Assembly (NCBI RefSeq): GCF_001591585.1
Contig: NZ_BCVE01000013.1
Span: 1 to 64,000 of the forward strand
Reading direction: 5' to 3'
From: Niallia circulans NBRC 13626
Lineage (GTDB): Bacteria > Bacillota > Bacilli > Bacillales > Cytobacillaceae
DNA length: 64,000 nt
In this document: positions 54,968-62,703 of the stretch, piece by piece
Position numbering within the stretch: the first letter of the stretch is position 1
How the letters are laid out: each line of letters starts with the position of its first letter
Notes under the pieces: generated by a model
Database searches by the model: none
Told to the model about the DNA's origin: nothing
What the model saw: the letters and a program-made list of their open reading frames with translations, nothing else
Made by a program: the position numbers and the translations under genes

Positions 54968-55019
54968 ATATGTAATAGAGTAAGAGAAAAGCATTTAACT
55001 ATTTCGACTCTAATCCAAT

Positions 55020-55050
55020 AAAGCATCTTTATCTGGAAAAAGGATGCTTT
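55020..55050 (+). terminator. Terminator after rsbQP
   Basis: AAAGCATC-TTT / AAA-GATGCTTT stem followed by a T-containing tail. Confidence 0.78.
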
Positions 55051-55107
55051 ATATCATTTTTCTGTTATAAGCTCCACCAATAAAACATGCAATTAGTAAA
55101 CAGAAAA

Positions 55108-55390
55108 GAACTATAACAAAGTGCAGCTTGTTGACAAAAGGAATTTAGGAAATGCAAATGGAATTATTATGCATTGATTGGAGTGGAATGGGTGAGACTC
55201 CTGTGGGATCTGCGAGACAGTCTGAGACCCTGCAGGCCTTAGGCCGAAGCGGCTCGGCGCGAGCCCCAAGGAAAGCGAACCCCTGAAACGGAAATCAACT
55301 CTTATTTAAAAGAATCTATATTTATAAACTAAGACAAACTCCTAATTACTGAATTAGGAGTTTGTCGACAGTCTGAACTATAACATAGTG
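55108..55390. repeat. Composite intergenic repeat element
   Basis: Direct repeats GAACTATAACAAAGTG (55108-55123) and GAACTATAACATAGTG (55375-55390) bracket about 250 bp. Inside lie a G+C-rich block (about 55176-55300) beginning TTGATTGGAGTGG and ending GAAATCAA, and a perfect 15-bp hairpin with tetraloop (55333-55366). From general familiarity, the G+C-rich block (GACTCCTGTGGGATCTGCGA and GGAAAGCGAAC) resembles a repeat scattered between genes in many Bacillaceae. It contains no coding frame. Confidence 0.65.
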
Positions 55391-55601
55391 TTAAGGTTCT
55401 TTTTTGTGTATTTTTTCCTTTTGATCTTTTATGGGAAACATGCAATCAAAGTACAGAGACAAGCAATAGATTTACTTAGTTCAACAAGCTCTTTATAAAG
55501 CTATTTTGAAATGGGCATAATGGAAATTCGTAAGACTATATAAGCAAATGTAGATTACACCACTTTAATACACGCTTGGTATATCACTTTATGAAAAGTA
55601 G

Positions 55602-55650
55602 TTGACATGTACAAATAAAGTATTATATAATTATCTCGAATTCAAGATAA
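55602..55650 (+). promoter_or_regulatory. mhqR promoter and MhqR operator
   Basis: TTGACA (55602-55607), an 18-base spacer and TATAAT (55626-55631). TTATCTCGAATTCAAGATAA (55631-55650) is a 20-bp palindrome with one mismatch pair and corresponds to the known MhqR box with core ATCTCGAATTCGAGAT. It overlaps the end of the -10, so autorepression is likely. Confidence 0.85.
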
Positions 55651-55667
55651 TTGAAAGGAAGATTATC

Positions 55668-56123
55668 ATGGATAATAAGGAAGTAAGTAAATATGAAGAA
55701 GATTTATCACTAAAGGTATTCGTTGTGTTGTCGAGAGCATTGCAATCGATAAAGAAACGAGTAGAAGAAGATATAAAATGTCTCGGGTTAAACCCTACAG
55801 AATTTTCTGTGCTGGAATTGATTTATAGCAAAGGGGATCAGCCAATTCAAAAGATTGGTGAAAAAGTTTTGATTGCAAGCAGCAGCATTACCTATGTTGT
55901 AGATAAATTAGAGAATAAAAAATTAATCAGAAGAAAACCTTGTCCAAAAGACCGCCGCATAACCTATGTGGTAATAACAGAAGAGGGAACCGAGCTTATG
56001 GACAAAGTCTTTCCAAAGCATAGAGCAGCTATGAACGAGATATGTGGCGGGTTAGACAATAAAGAAAAAGAAATACTGATTGAACAGCTCAAAAAATTAG
56101 GGCTTCATGCACAAGAGATGTGA
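55668..56123 (+). CDS. mhqR: MhqR, MarR/DUF24-like repressor of quinone resistance genes
   Basis: 151 residues. The winged helix reads QPIQKIGEKVLIASSSITYVVDKLENKKLIRRKPCPKDRRITYVVITEEG (abridged here to its landmarks: KIGEKVLI, SSSITYVVDKLE and DRRITYVVITE). Length, the flanking helices and the operator at 55631 identify MhqR of B. subtilis. It represses detoxification genes until quinones or catechols inactivate it. ATG at 55668 follows GAAAGGAAG; the frame upstream to 55602 would include the promoter and is wrong. Confidence 0.88.
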   Translation: MDNKEVSKYEEDLSLKVFVVLSRALQSIKKRVEEDIKCLGLNPTEFSVLELIYSKGDQPIQKIGEKVLIASSSITYVVDKLENKKLIRRKPCPKDRRITYVVITEEGTELMDKVFPKHRAAMNEICGGLDNKEKEILIEQLKKLGLHAQEM

Positions 56124-56129
56124 TTTTTT

Positions 56130-56166
56130 TTGAGGTTATATCTCGAATTAATAATATTTTAATTCG
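56130..56166 (+). promoter_or_regulatory. Second MhqR-type site before the dioxygenase operon
   Basis: TATCTCGAATTAA repeats the left half of the MhqR box, and CGAATTAA (56144-56151) pairs with TTAATTCG (56159-56166) as an inverted repeat. A TTGAGG / TAATAT promoter (56130-56135 and 56152-56157) overlaps it. Confidence 0.6.
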
Positions 56167-56269
56167 TAGTAATGAGCAAAATAGAGAATTTCTATAAATG
56201 ATTTTTCTGCTTATAACAAATAGTAATTAAATAAAGCTTGCTAGAAAATTGGAATAGGAGTGAACGGGA

Positions 56270-57208
56270 ATGACGAAGAGCACAAGTGGAATTCACCATA
56301 TTACGGCAATCGTAGGCCACCCGCAAGAGAATGTTGACTTTTATGCAGGTGTATTAGGATTGCGTTTAGTGAAACAGACTGTCAATTTTGATGATCCAGG
56401 GACATATCATTTATATTTTGGAGATGAAGGCGGCAATCCAGGAACGATTATTACTTTCTTTCCATGGGCGGGAGCGCGTCAAGGAGTTATTGGAGACGGG
56501 CAAGTCGGCGTAACGTCTTATGTGGTGCCTAAAGGAGCTCTTTCATTTTGGGAAAAAAGGTTAGCAAAATTTAATATTTCTTTCACAAAAACAGAGCGTT
56601 TTGGAGAGGAATACTTAGCTTTTTCTGATCCTCATGGCTTACTGCTAGAAATAGTAGAAAGAGCAGAAGGGAAAAATAATAGCTGGCAGTTTGGTGAGGT
56701 GACACCTAAAAATGCTATTAAAGGATTTGGCGGTGCAACGCTTTTATCGAAACAACCTGCACAAACAGCAGAACTTTTAGAAAAAGTGATGGGGTTTAAA
56801 AAAGTTGGCGAAGAAGGAGAATATGTACGTTTCCGTTCCTTTAGCGATATTGGAAATGTCATCGATTTAAAATTAACTACAGGCAGAAGTGGAGAGATGG
56901 GTGTTGGGACTGTTCATCATATTGCTTTTAGAGCAGTGGATGATCTTGACCAATTAGACTGGCAAAAACATGTCTCGCAAAATGGATACCATGTAACAGC
57001 TGTTAAGGATCGAAATTATTTTAATGCCATCTATTTTAGAGAGCATGGTGAAATCCTCTTTGAAATTGCGACAGATCCTCCAGGATTTGCCATTGATGAA
57101 TCTAAAGAAACACTAGGAGAGACATTAATGCTGCCAAGTCAATATGAACAATATAGAGAACAGCTTAATAGCAGATTAATACCAATTGATGTTAGAAATC
57201 TCGACTAA
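56270..57208 (+). CDS. Ring-cleaving dioxygenase, MhqO/MhqA type (copy 1)
   Basis: 312 residues of two vicinal-oxygen-chelate repeats. The iron ligands are in GIHHITAIVG (first His), TVHHIAFRA (second His) and ILFEIATDPPGF (Glu). It opens aromatic rings of catechol or hydroquinone compounds and so removes toxic quinone precursors. It starts after GGAGTGAACGGGA behind an MhqR-type site. A second copy of similar sequence lies two genes downstream. Confidence 0.9.
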   Translation: MTKSTSGIHHITAIVGHPQENVDFYAGVLGLRLVKQTVNFDDPGTYHLYFGDEGGNPGTIITFFPWAGARQGVIGDGQVGVTSYVVPKGALSFWEKRLAKFNISFTKTERFGEEYLAFSDPHGLLLEIVERAEGKNNSWQFGEVTPKNAIKGFGGATLLSKQPAQTAELLEKVMGFKKVGEEGEYVRFRSFSDIGNVIDLKLTTGRSGEMGVGTVHHIAFRAVDDLDQLDWQKHVSQNGYHVTAVKDRNYFNAIYFREHGEILFEIATDPPGFAIDESKETLGETLMLPSQYEQYREQLNSRLIPIDVRNLD

Positions 57209-57226
57209 TTTGTAAAGGATGATTTG

Positions 57227-57838
57227 ATGCATTCCATTGATCCGAAAACCATTTCAGAAAGAGAGAATTATAAATTTCTAATTGGAAGCATAATTCCTAG
57301 ACCTATTGCCTTTGTTACTAGCTTGTCGGAAGAGGGTGTCTTAAATGGGGCTCCTTTCAGCTACTTTAATATTGTATCATCTAATCCGCCAATGATATCG
57401 TTATCCATTCAGCGTTCCAATGGGAAACCAAAGGATACGGCAAGGAACATTTTAAACAAAAGGGAATTTGTCATTCATATTGTAGATGAACAAAATGTTG
57501 ATAAAATCAATCAAACGGCAGCAAGTCTTGCGCCAAGTGAAAGTGAGATTGAATTAGCAGGATTAACACCGATAGATAGCAGCGCCATCTCTGTACCGGG
57601 GATAAAGGAAGCTAAGATTCGTATGGAATGTGTATTGGAACATTCATTAGAATTGGGAGGTACCGAGGCACTTCCTGGATGTGATTTTCTAATTGGAAGA
57701 GTGGTTCATTATCACATTGATTCTACCCTGTATGAAAATGGCAGAATTGATCCAAGAGGGTTAGCAGCTGTCAGCAGATTAGCGGGAAATGACTATGCAA
57801 AAATTGGGGACATGTTTACAAAAGTAAGACCACAATAG
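57227..57838 (+). CDS. Flavin reductase-like FMN-binding protein
   Basis: A 203-residue protein of the split-barrel flavin reductase (DIM6/NTAB) family. IIPRPIAFVTSLSEEGVLNGAPFSYFNIVSSNPPMISLSI is the FMN-binding start (landmarks PRPIAFVTS and NGAPFSYFN), followed by KDTARNILNKREFVIHIV. ATG at 57227 with AAAGGATG nine bases upstream is preferred; TTG at 57224 is also possible. Between the two dioxygenase genes it may supply reduced flavin or reduce quinones. Confidence 0.85.
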   Translation: MHSIDPKTISERENYKFLIGSIIPRPIAFVTSLSEEGVLNGAPFSYFNIVSSNPPMISLSIQRSNGKPKDTARNILNKREFVIHIVDEQNVDKINQTAASLAPSESEIELAGLTPIDSSAISVPGIKEAKIRMECVLEHSLELGGTEALPGCDFLIGRVVHYHIDSTLYENGRIDPRGLAAVSRLAGNDYAKIGDMFTKVRPQ

Positions 57839-57861
57839 TTCCATGAAATGGAGAGGATAAG

Positions 57862-58809
57862 ATGCAAAAAACAGCAGGAATTCATCATATTTCAGCAATG
57901 GTAAATGATGCACAAAGAAATATTGATTTTTATGTAGGTGTCCTTGGTCTACGATTGGTAAAAAAGACAATTAATTTTGATCGCCCAGAAGTATATCATC
58001 TCTATTTTGGGAATGAAACAGGGGAACCGGGAACAATTATTACCTTCTTTCCATGGGAAAAACAGCTGAAAGGTAGAATTGGCCAAGGGCAAGTTGGTGT
58101 AACGAGTTATGTTATTCCACAAGGTAGCAGTGCATTTTGGAAAAATCGTCTTCTTTCCTATGGTGTAGAAGTGGAAAGTGCTGCGAGATTTAACGAAAAA
58201 TATTTGCAATTTGTCGATCCAGATGGTCTGCAAATCGAATTAGTGGAACGAAACGAAGGACCAACAAGTAATTGGCAGCTAGGTTCGATCCATCCCGCTG
58301 CTGCTATTAAAGGTTTTGGCGGAGCAACATTACTTTCAGCACAACCGAACAAAACAGCAGAGGTATTAGAACATATATTGGGTCTTAAATGTGTAGGAGA
58401 AGATGCAGGGTATCTCCGTTTCTTTGCAGATGCACAGATAGGAAATGTGATAGATATCAAATTGACCCCGTCTGTTCGTGGTCTCATGGGAGCAGGAACT
58501 GTCCACCATATTGCTTGGCGGGCAAAAGATGAGACAGAGCTTCAGCAATGGAGAACGCTGCTTCAAGAAAAAGGGTATTATCCAACGGAAGTGAAAGATC
58601 GAAACTATTTTAAAGCCTTATATTTTCATGAAGAAGGCGGCATTCTATTTGAAATAGCTACTGATGGACCTGGATTTGCGGTGGATGAGCCAACAGAACA
58701 GCTGGGAGAGAAGCTTATGCTTCCTGAGTGGTTAGAAGAAAAGCGTGATGAGTTAACAGCTGCTTTGCCTAAAGTAGAGGTTAGAATCTTAGAGGAGGAG
58801 AAGGGATGA
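57862..58809 (+). CDS. Ring-cleaving dioxygenase, MhqO/MhqE type (copy 2)
   Basis: 315 residues, the same two-repeat VOC architecture as the 56270 product: GIHHISAMVNDAQRN, TVHHIAWRA and ILFEIATDGPGFAVDEP carry the metal ligands. Copies 1 and 2 share nearly every block but differ throughout, so they are paralogues rather than a recent duplication. The stop overlaps the next ATG by four bases. Confidence 0.9.
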   Translation: MQKTAGIHHISAMVNDAQRNIDFYVGVLGLRLVKKTINFDRPEVYHLYFGNETGEPGTIITFFPWEKQLKGRIGQGQVGVTSYVIPQGSSAFWKNRLLSYGVEVESAARFNEKYLQFVDPDGLQIELVERNEGPTSNWQLGSIHPAAAIKGFGGATLLSAQPNKTAEVLEHILGLKCVGEDAGYLRFFADAQIGNVIDIKLTPSVRGLMGAGTVHHIAWRAKDETELQQWRTLLQEKGYYPTEVKDRNYFKALYFHEEGGILFEIATDGPGFAVDEPTEQLGEKLMLPEWLEEKRDELTAALPKVEVRILEEEKG

Positions 58810-59417
58810 AACATATTTTCAATAAGGGAAAAGATCCGAAAAAACCCACGTTATTGATGTTACACGGAACAGGCGGAACAGAGTTAGATTTATTGCCACT
58901 AGCGGGGATGATTGATGATGAAGCTTCAGTGCTAAGTGTCCGTGGGAATATTTTAGAGAACGGCATGCCGCGTTTCTTTAAGCGTTTAGCAGAAGGTGTA
59001 TTTGATGAAGAAGATTTAATTTTTCGTACAAAGGAATTAAATGAATTTCTAGATGAAGCAGCCCAAAAATATGAATTTGATAGAGACAATATCGTGGCAA
59101 TTGGCTACTCTAATGGTGCCAATATTGCTGCAAGCTTATTATTTCACTATCAGGATGCATTAAAAGCAGCTATTCTACATCATCCAATGGTTCCAAGAAG
59201 AGGAATCACGCTCCCTGACTTAACAGGAAAAGGAGTATTTATTACCGCAGGAACGAATGATCCAATTTGTTCAAAAGAAGAATCAAATGAACTACAATCA
59301 ATGCTTGCTAATGCGAATGCGAATGTCGAAATGCATTGGGAAAACAGAGGCCATCAGCTAACAGCAGAGGAAGTAAAAGCAGCTTCTAAATGGTATTCGG
59401 CCTTAATGAATAACTAA
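58806..59417 (+). CDS. MhqD-like alpha/beta hydrolase
   Basis: A 203-residue carboxylesterase/phospholipase family protein. The oxyanion region is LMLHGTGGTELDLLPLA, the nucleophile Ser lies in IGYSNGANIA, the Asp region is GTNDPIC and the catalytic His is in NRGHQL. It corresponds to MhqD of the B. subtilis mhqNOD operon. It may hydrolyse ring-cleavage products. It has the GGAGGAGAAGG ribosome site inside the end of the dioxygenase gene. Confidence 0.88.
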   Translation: MKHIFNKGKDPKKPTLLMLHGTGGTELDLLPLAGMIDDEASVLSVRGNILENGMPRFFKRLAEGVFDEEDLIFRTKELNEFLDEAAQKYEFDRDNIVAIGYSNGANIAASLLFHYQDALKAAILHHPMVPRRGITLPDLTGKGVFITAGTNDPICSKEESNELQSMLANANANVEMHWENRGHQLTAEEVKAASKWYSALMNN

Positions 59418-59549
59418 TCATTAAAAAGAGAAAAATCAATCATAAATTTCTACAATTGGGGAATAAGAAGAACAGCTAACATTGAAAAGACTATTTCAGT
59501 GGAGGTGATTCTTATAAGAGATCAATAAAAAAATAAAGCAGGTGTACTT

Positions 59550-60209
59550 ATGGGATTTTTAAACAAATTATTTGGAAAATCAAAGGAGATGGAAAATATG
59601 TCAAATGTTAAAGTAGCAGTAATTTTTTATAGTATGGGTGGAACAAACTATCAACTAGCACAATGGGCAGCAGAAGGAGCAAAAGAAGCTGGCGCAGAAG
59701 TGAAAGTGGTAAAAGTACAAGAATTAGCGCCACAATCTGTTATTGACAGCAATGAAGCTTGGAAAGCAACAGTGGATGCAACAAAAGATGTACCAGTTGC
59801 ATCATCGGAAGATATTGAATGGGCAGATGCGATTATTTTTAGTGTTCCAACACGTTTTGGTACAATGCCTTCTCAAATGAAGCAATTCATTGATTTACAA
59901 GGCGGTCTATGGGCAAACGGAAAAACAGTAAACAAAGTAGTTAGTGCCATGACTTCTGCGCAAAATCCACATGGTGGACAAGAAGCAACATTATTATCCT
60001 TATACACTTCTATGATGCATTGGGGCGCTATTATTGCTGCACCAGGATATACAGATCCAGTTCTTTTCGGTGCAGGTGGAAACCCTTATGGAACAAGTGT
60101 AACAGTAGGACAAGATGGAAAAATGATCGAAGACGTTCAAGGTGCAGTTAAACACCAAGCGAAACGTACTGTTACCGTTGCAGAGTGGGTTAAAAAAGGA
60201 AATCAATAA
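59550..60209 (+). CDS. NAD(P)H:quinone oxidoreductase, WrbA/flavodoxin-like
   Basis: 219 residues. FMN binding is through VIFYSMGGTNYQLAQWAAEGAKEAG, then the loop FSVPTRFGTMPSQMKQFID and the C-terminal GNPYGTSVTVGQDGK. It makes a two-electron reduction of quinones, avoiding semiquinones. The ATG at 59550 has AGGTG upstream and gives an N-terminal amphipathic MGFLNKLFGKSKE. An internal ATG at 59598 with GGAGATGG would begin directly at the flavodoxin fold. It lies 132 bp after mhqD and fits the quinone-detoxification operon. Confidence 0.85.
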   Translation: MGFLNKLFGKSKEMENMSNVKVAVIFYSMGGTNYQLAQWAAEGAKEAGAEVKVVKVQELAPQSVIDSNEAWKATVDATKDVPVASSEDIEWADAIIFSVPTRFGTMPSQMKQFIDLQGGLWANGKTVNKVVSAMTSAQNPHGGQEATLLSLYTSMMHWGAIIAAPGYTDPVLFGAGGNPYGTSVTVGQDGKMIEDVQGAVKHQAKRTVTVAEWVKKGNQ

Positions 60210-60224
60210 TTTGTAAACATAGGA

Positions 60225-60255
60225 AAACCAGAAGTAGATAGCTTCTGGTTTTTTT
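60225..60255. terminator. Bidirectional terminator
   Basis: AAAACCAGAAG / CTTCTGGTTTT stem with flanking A and T runs, between convergent genes. Confidence 0.88.
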
Positions 60256-60263
60256 GCATGCTG

Positions 60264-61178
60264 TTATTCCACAGAAGCTTCCGATGGCAGCGGTTGAGGT
60301 AATTCCTCTTTTTGAATGGAGCTTAAAATAACACCGATAATGACAATTGCTCCGCCAATAACCTGGGTCAATGTAACGATTTCCTTTAGAAGAAAAACGG
60401 AGAAGACTATCCCAAGTACAGGAACAAGATTCATTAAGGAAACGGAAGCACTTGCAGACAGTTTTTTTAATCCATAATTATATAAAATAAAGGCAGCAAC
60501 GGAGCAGCCAATGCTTAAAAAGAGCAAAGAGGTTATGCTGATCACATTTGGCATTTTCCACGCTTCATCTTCCCAAAGTAAAAACGGTATAAAGCATAAA
60601 GTTCCTACAGTCATTTGATAGGATGTTATGGTCATTGCTGAATATTTCCTCGTTATATCTTTTGTAACAAAGTTGTAGCATGCCCAAACTATTCCAGCCC
60701 CTAGAAGAATAAGATTCCCCCAAAAGGATTGATTGCTTCCATCTACTTTAATTTGTGTCAAAATAGCAACACCTGTAATAGCCAGAAAGATTCCTAAAAT
60801 CTTTTGTAAGGAAGGCTTGGAGCGATAAAGGAAAAATTCAAGCAGTGCAGTAATGGCAGGAAAGGACGCAACAATTAAGGCGGCATTAGAAGCAGAAGTC
60901 ATTTGAACGCCTATATTCTCTAAGGTGAAATAAAGGGTAATTCCCAATAAACCACTTAAAAAAAGTCGTTTACGATCCTTGTTTCTGATTTTTTCTGTTG
61001 AATTTGTTATTTTGCGAATGATCCAGATAATAAGGGCTGCTATAAGTGTTCTTCCAGCTCCAAGCTGAATCGGCGCAAAGGTTTCGTAAGCTAATTTGGT
61101 TGTAATAAAAGAACCACTCCACAATATCACAGCACTAATACATGCTAAATAATAAATATGAATACCTTTTTCCATCAT
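60264..61178 (-). CDS. EamA/DMT family exporter
   Basis: About 304 residues, ten hydrophobic helices in two EamA repeats: AVILWSGSFITTKLAYETFAPIQLGAGRTLIAALIIW opens the first (landmarks WSGSFITTKLA and LGAGRTLIAA) and NLILLGAGIVWACYNFVTKD the second. Members export metabolites or amino acids; the substrate is unknown. Start is ATG at 61178 or 61175; frame-extending GTG codons upstream are part of the weak ribosome site. It is divergent from the TrmB-like regulator and shares repeated operator sequences with it. Confidence 0.83.
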   Translation of the reverse strand: MMEKGIHIYYLACISAVILWSGSFITTKLAYETFAPIQLGAGRTLIAALIIWIIRKITNSTEKIRNKDRKRLFLSGLLGITLYFTLENIGVQMTSASNAALIVASFPAITALLEFFLYRSKPSLQKILGIFLAITGVAILTQIKVDGSNQSFWGNLILLGAGIVWACYNFVTKDITRKYSAMTITSYQMTVGTLCFIPFLLWEDEAWKMPNVISITSLLFLSIGCSVAAFILYNYGLKKLSASASVSLMNLVPVLGIVFSVFLLKEIVTLTQVIGGAIVIIGVILSSIQKEELPQPLPSEASVE

Positions 61179-61197
61179 CAACACCACTTTTCAAAAT

Positions 61198-61293
61198 AGT
61201 AGCTACAAAAGTAACTACTTAAAATAGTAGCAGAATGATTTGTGATAAAGCAATAGCTTTTGGTAAAATAATAGTTACTAAAGTAGCAACTAT
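61198..61293. promoter_or_regulatory. Operator repeats between the EamA and TrmB-like genes
   Basis: AGTAGCTACAAAAGTAACTACT (61198-61219, described by its arms AGTAGCTAC and GTAACTACT) and ATAGTTACT...AGTAGCAACTAT (61271-61293) share inverted GTAGCTAC-like half sites. A further half, ATAGTAGC, lies near 61225. They probably bind the TrmB-like protein and control both directions. Confidence 0.6.
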
Positions 61294-61304
61294 TCGGAGG
61301 GACT

Positions 61305-62132
61305 ATGAAAGACAATACTTTGGAGACATTAAGAAATTTAAATTTTACGGAATATGAGGGAAAGGCTTATCTAGCTTTATTAGCGGAATCTCCCTTAACG
61401 GGCTACGCCGTTGCCAAAAATTCAGGAGTGCCGCGTTCCAAAATTTACGAAGTACTGGAAAGTCTTGTCAATCGTGGCGACATTTTTGTCAGCTATGGCA
61501 ATACACCACAATACATTCCCGTACCAGCGAAAGAATTGATACGAAATCGCCGCTTAAAAGCAGAAGAGAATTTTGAACAGGCGGAAATGTTATTGGAAAA
61601 ATTTGAGAATACAACAAGTGATCGCGAAAACATCTGGAACATCACTGGAAGTAAGGAGATATTGGTTAAAGTAAAAGAATGTATTGCTTCTGCTGAACAA
61701 AGGATACTGATGGAAATATGGGCAGAGGATTTCAAGGAACTAGAAATGGAATTAGAGCAGGCTGCAAATCGAGGCGTAACAATCACGATTATTGCATATG
61801 GAGAAATAGTATCAGATTTTGCTAATATATATCGCCATGATATGAGTCAAGAAATTACGGAGGAATACGGTGGTAGATGGCTAGTCTTTAGTGGAGATGA
61901 TCAAGAGGTATTAGCTGGGATTATTTCCTTGGGAAAAGAAAGCCGTGCAGCTTGGACCATGCATGTTGGACTTGTAATGCCGATTACAGAAGTAATGATC
62001 CATGATTTATACTTAATGGAAATATTGGAGAAACATCGTGATATATTAGAAAACTCATTTGGGAAGAACCTTATTGATTTGCGGAGAAAATTTTCCATCT
62101 ATCCTGACTTCAAAAAGCATTATGTGAAATAA
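61305..62132 (+). CDS. TrmB-like transcriptional regulator
   Basis: 275 residues. The N-terminal winged HTH is LRNLNFTEYEGKAYLALLAESPLTGYAVAKNSGVPRSKIYEVLESLVNRG (landmarks FTEYEGKAYLALL and GVPRSKIYEVLE), as in TrmB/sugar-sensing regulators. The C-terminal PLD-like/TrmB domain is GSKEILVKVKECIASAEQRILMEIW. It starts after CGGAGGGACT and is divergent from the EamA exporter, which it presumably controls through the repeats at 61198-61293. Confidence 0.87.
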   Translation: MKDNTLETLRNLNFTEYEGKAYLALLAESPLTGYAVAKNSGVPRSKIYEVLESLVNRGDIFVSYGNTPQYIPVPAKELIRNRRLKAEENFEQAEMLLEKFENTTSDRENIWNITGSKEILVKVKECIASAEQRILMEIWAEDFKELEMELEQAANRGVTITIIAYGEIVSDFANIYRHDMSQEITEEYGGRWLVFSGDDQEVLAGIISLGKESRAAWTMHVGLVMPITEVMIHDLYLMEILEKHRDILENSFGKNLIDLRRKFSIYPDFKKHYVK

Positions 62133-62173
62133 ATCAAATTGATATGCCAATTATATGGAAATGAGGGAAAGTA

Positions 62174-62380
62174 ATGGAAGTGTTTTTAATAAGCTTTTTT
62201 TCAGCTGCCATTATATTTATTACCGTTTTTTATATAATAAAGGCATTAGTTGTCGCTTTTAAGAGTGATGAAATATCACTGCGAAAGTTTGTTATTTTTT
62301 CAAGTTTTTCCATTGGAATAAGTGTAAGCATTGTGTCCATATTACCCTTTGGCTATCAAAAGATATTTGATTATATTTAA
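62174..62380 (+). CDS. Small membrane protein
   Basis: 68 residues with two transmembrane helices (VFLISFFSAAIIFITVFYIIKALVVAF and FVIFSSFSIGISVSIVSILPFG) separated by KSDEISLRK. ATG has GAGGGAAAG upstream, 41 bp after the TrmB-like gene, so co-transcription is possible. No family recognised. Confidence 0.6.
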   Translation: MEVFLISFFSAAIIFITVFYIIKALVVAFKSDEISLRKFVIFSSFSIGISVSIVSILPFGYQKIFDYI

Positions 62381-62565
62381 AAGACAAAGTATTTTTTTTA
62401 TAGAAGTGAAAGCGAGAGGACTCTGTGGGATGGCGAGAAAAACAGGCAGAGATTTAGCGCAAATCCTACGGAGTGAATCCCTCTATAGGGGAAAAGAACA
62501 TCTTATTCAAAGAGAGTAGTAAAACAAAAATAAACGTCTATTTCTAAAAATTAGGGTGTATTTAC
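62381..62565. other. Intergenic stretch with a possible degenerate repeat
   Basis: About 62410-62470 (GGACTCTGTGGGATGGCGAG) weakly resembles the G+C-rich repeat block at 55200. No ribosome site supports the short frame that crosses it. Confidence 0.3.
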
Positions 62566-62676
62566 AGTCGGAATGTTATTTTTTTAATTAACAAAGTTTA
62601 ATATAGCTTTTTAAAAGGTAATTTTATATTGACATAAATTGAATATACCATTAAGATGATAAAAGTAATTCCGACT
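62566..62676 (+). promoter_or_regulatory. Promoter of the YeeE/YedE gene, flanked by an inverted repeat
   Basis: TTGACA (62629-62634), a 17-base spacer and TAAGAT (62652-62657). The 9-bp inverted repeat AGTCGGAAT (62566-62574) / ATTCCGACT (62668-62676) flanks it, the right arm lying at the expected transcription start. Confidence 0.65.
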
Positions 62677-62703
62677 ATATTAATAGGGAAAGGGTGTTTT
62701 GGA

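Noticed and set aside
55130-55150. TTGTTGACAAAAGG resembles the MarR operator of 266/2421
   Set aside because: Only the left half matches; the AACAA right half is absent and it lies inside the repeat element, not at a promoter.
62331-62519. Plus-strand frame overlapping the small membrane protein gene
   Set aside because: It lacks a ribosome site and runs through sequence that resembles a degenerate intergenic repeat.
62656-62703. N-terminal extension of the YeeE/YedE protein starting with an ATG at 62656
   Set aside because: That ATG lies within the -10 region of the promoter at 62629-62657, so it would not be transcribed.
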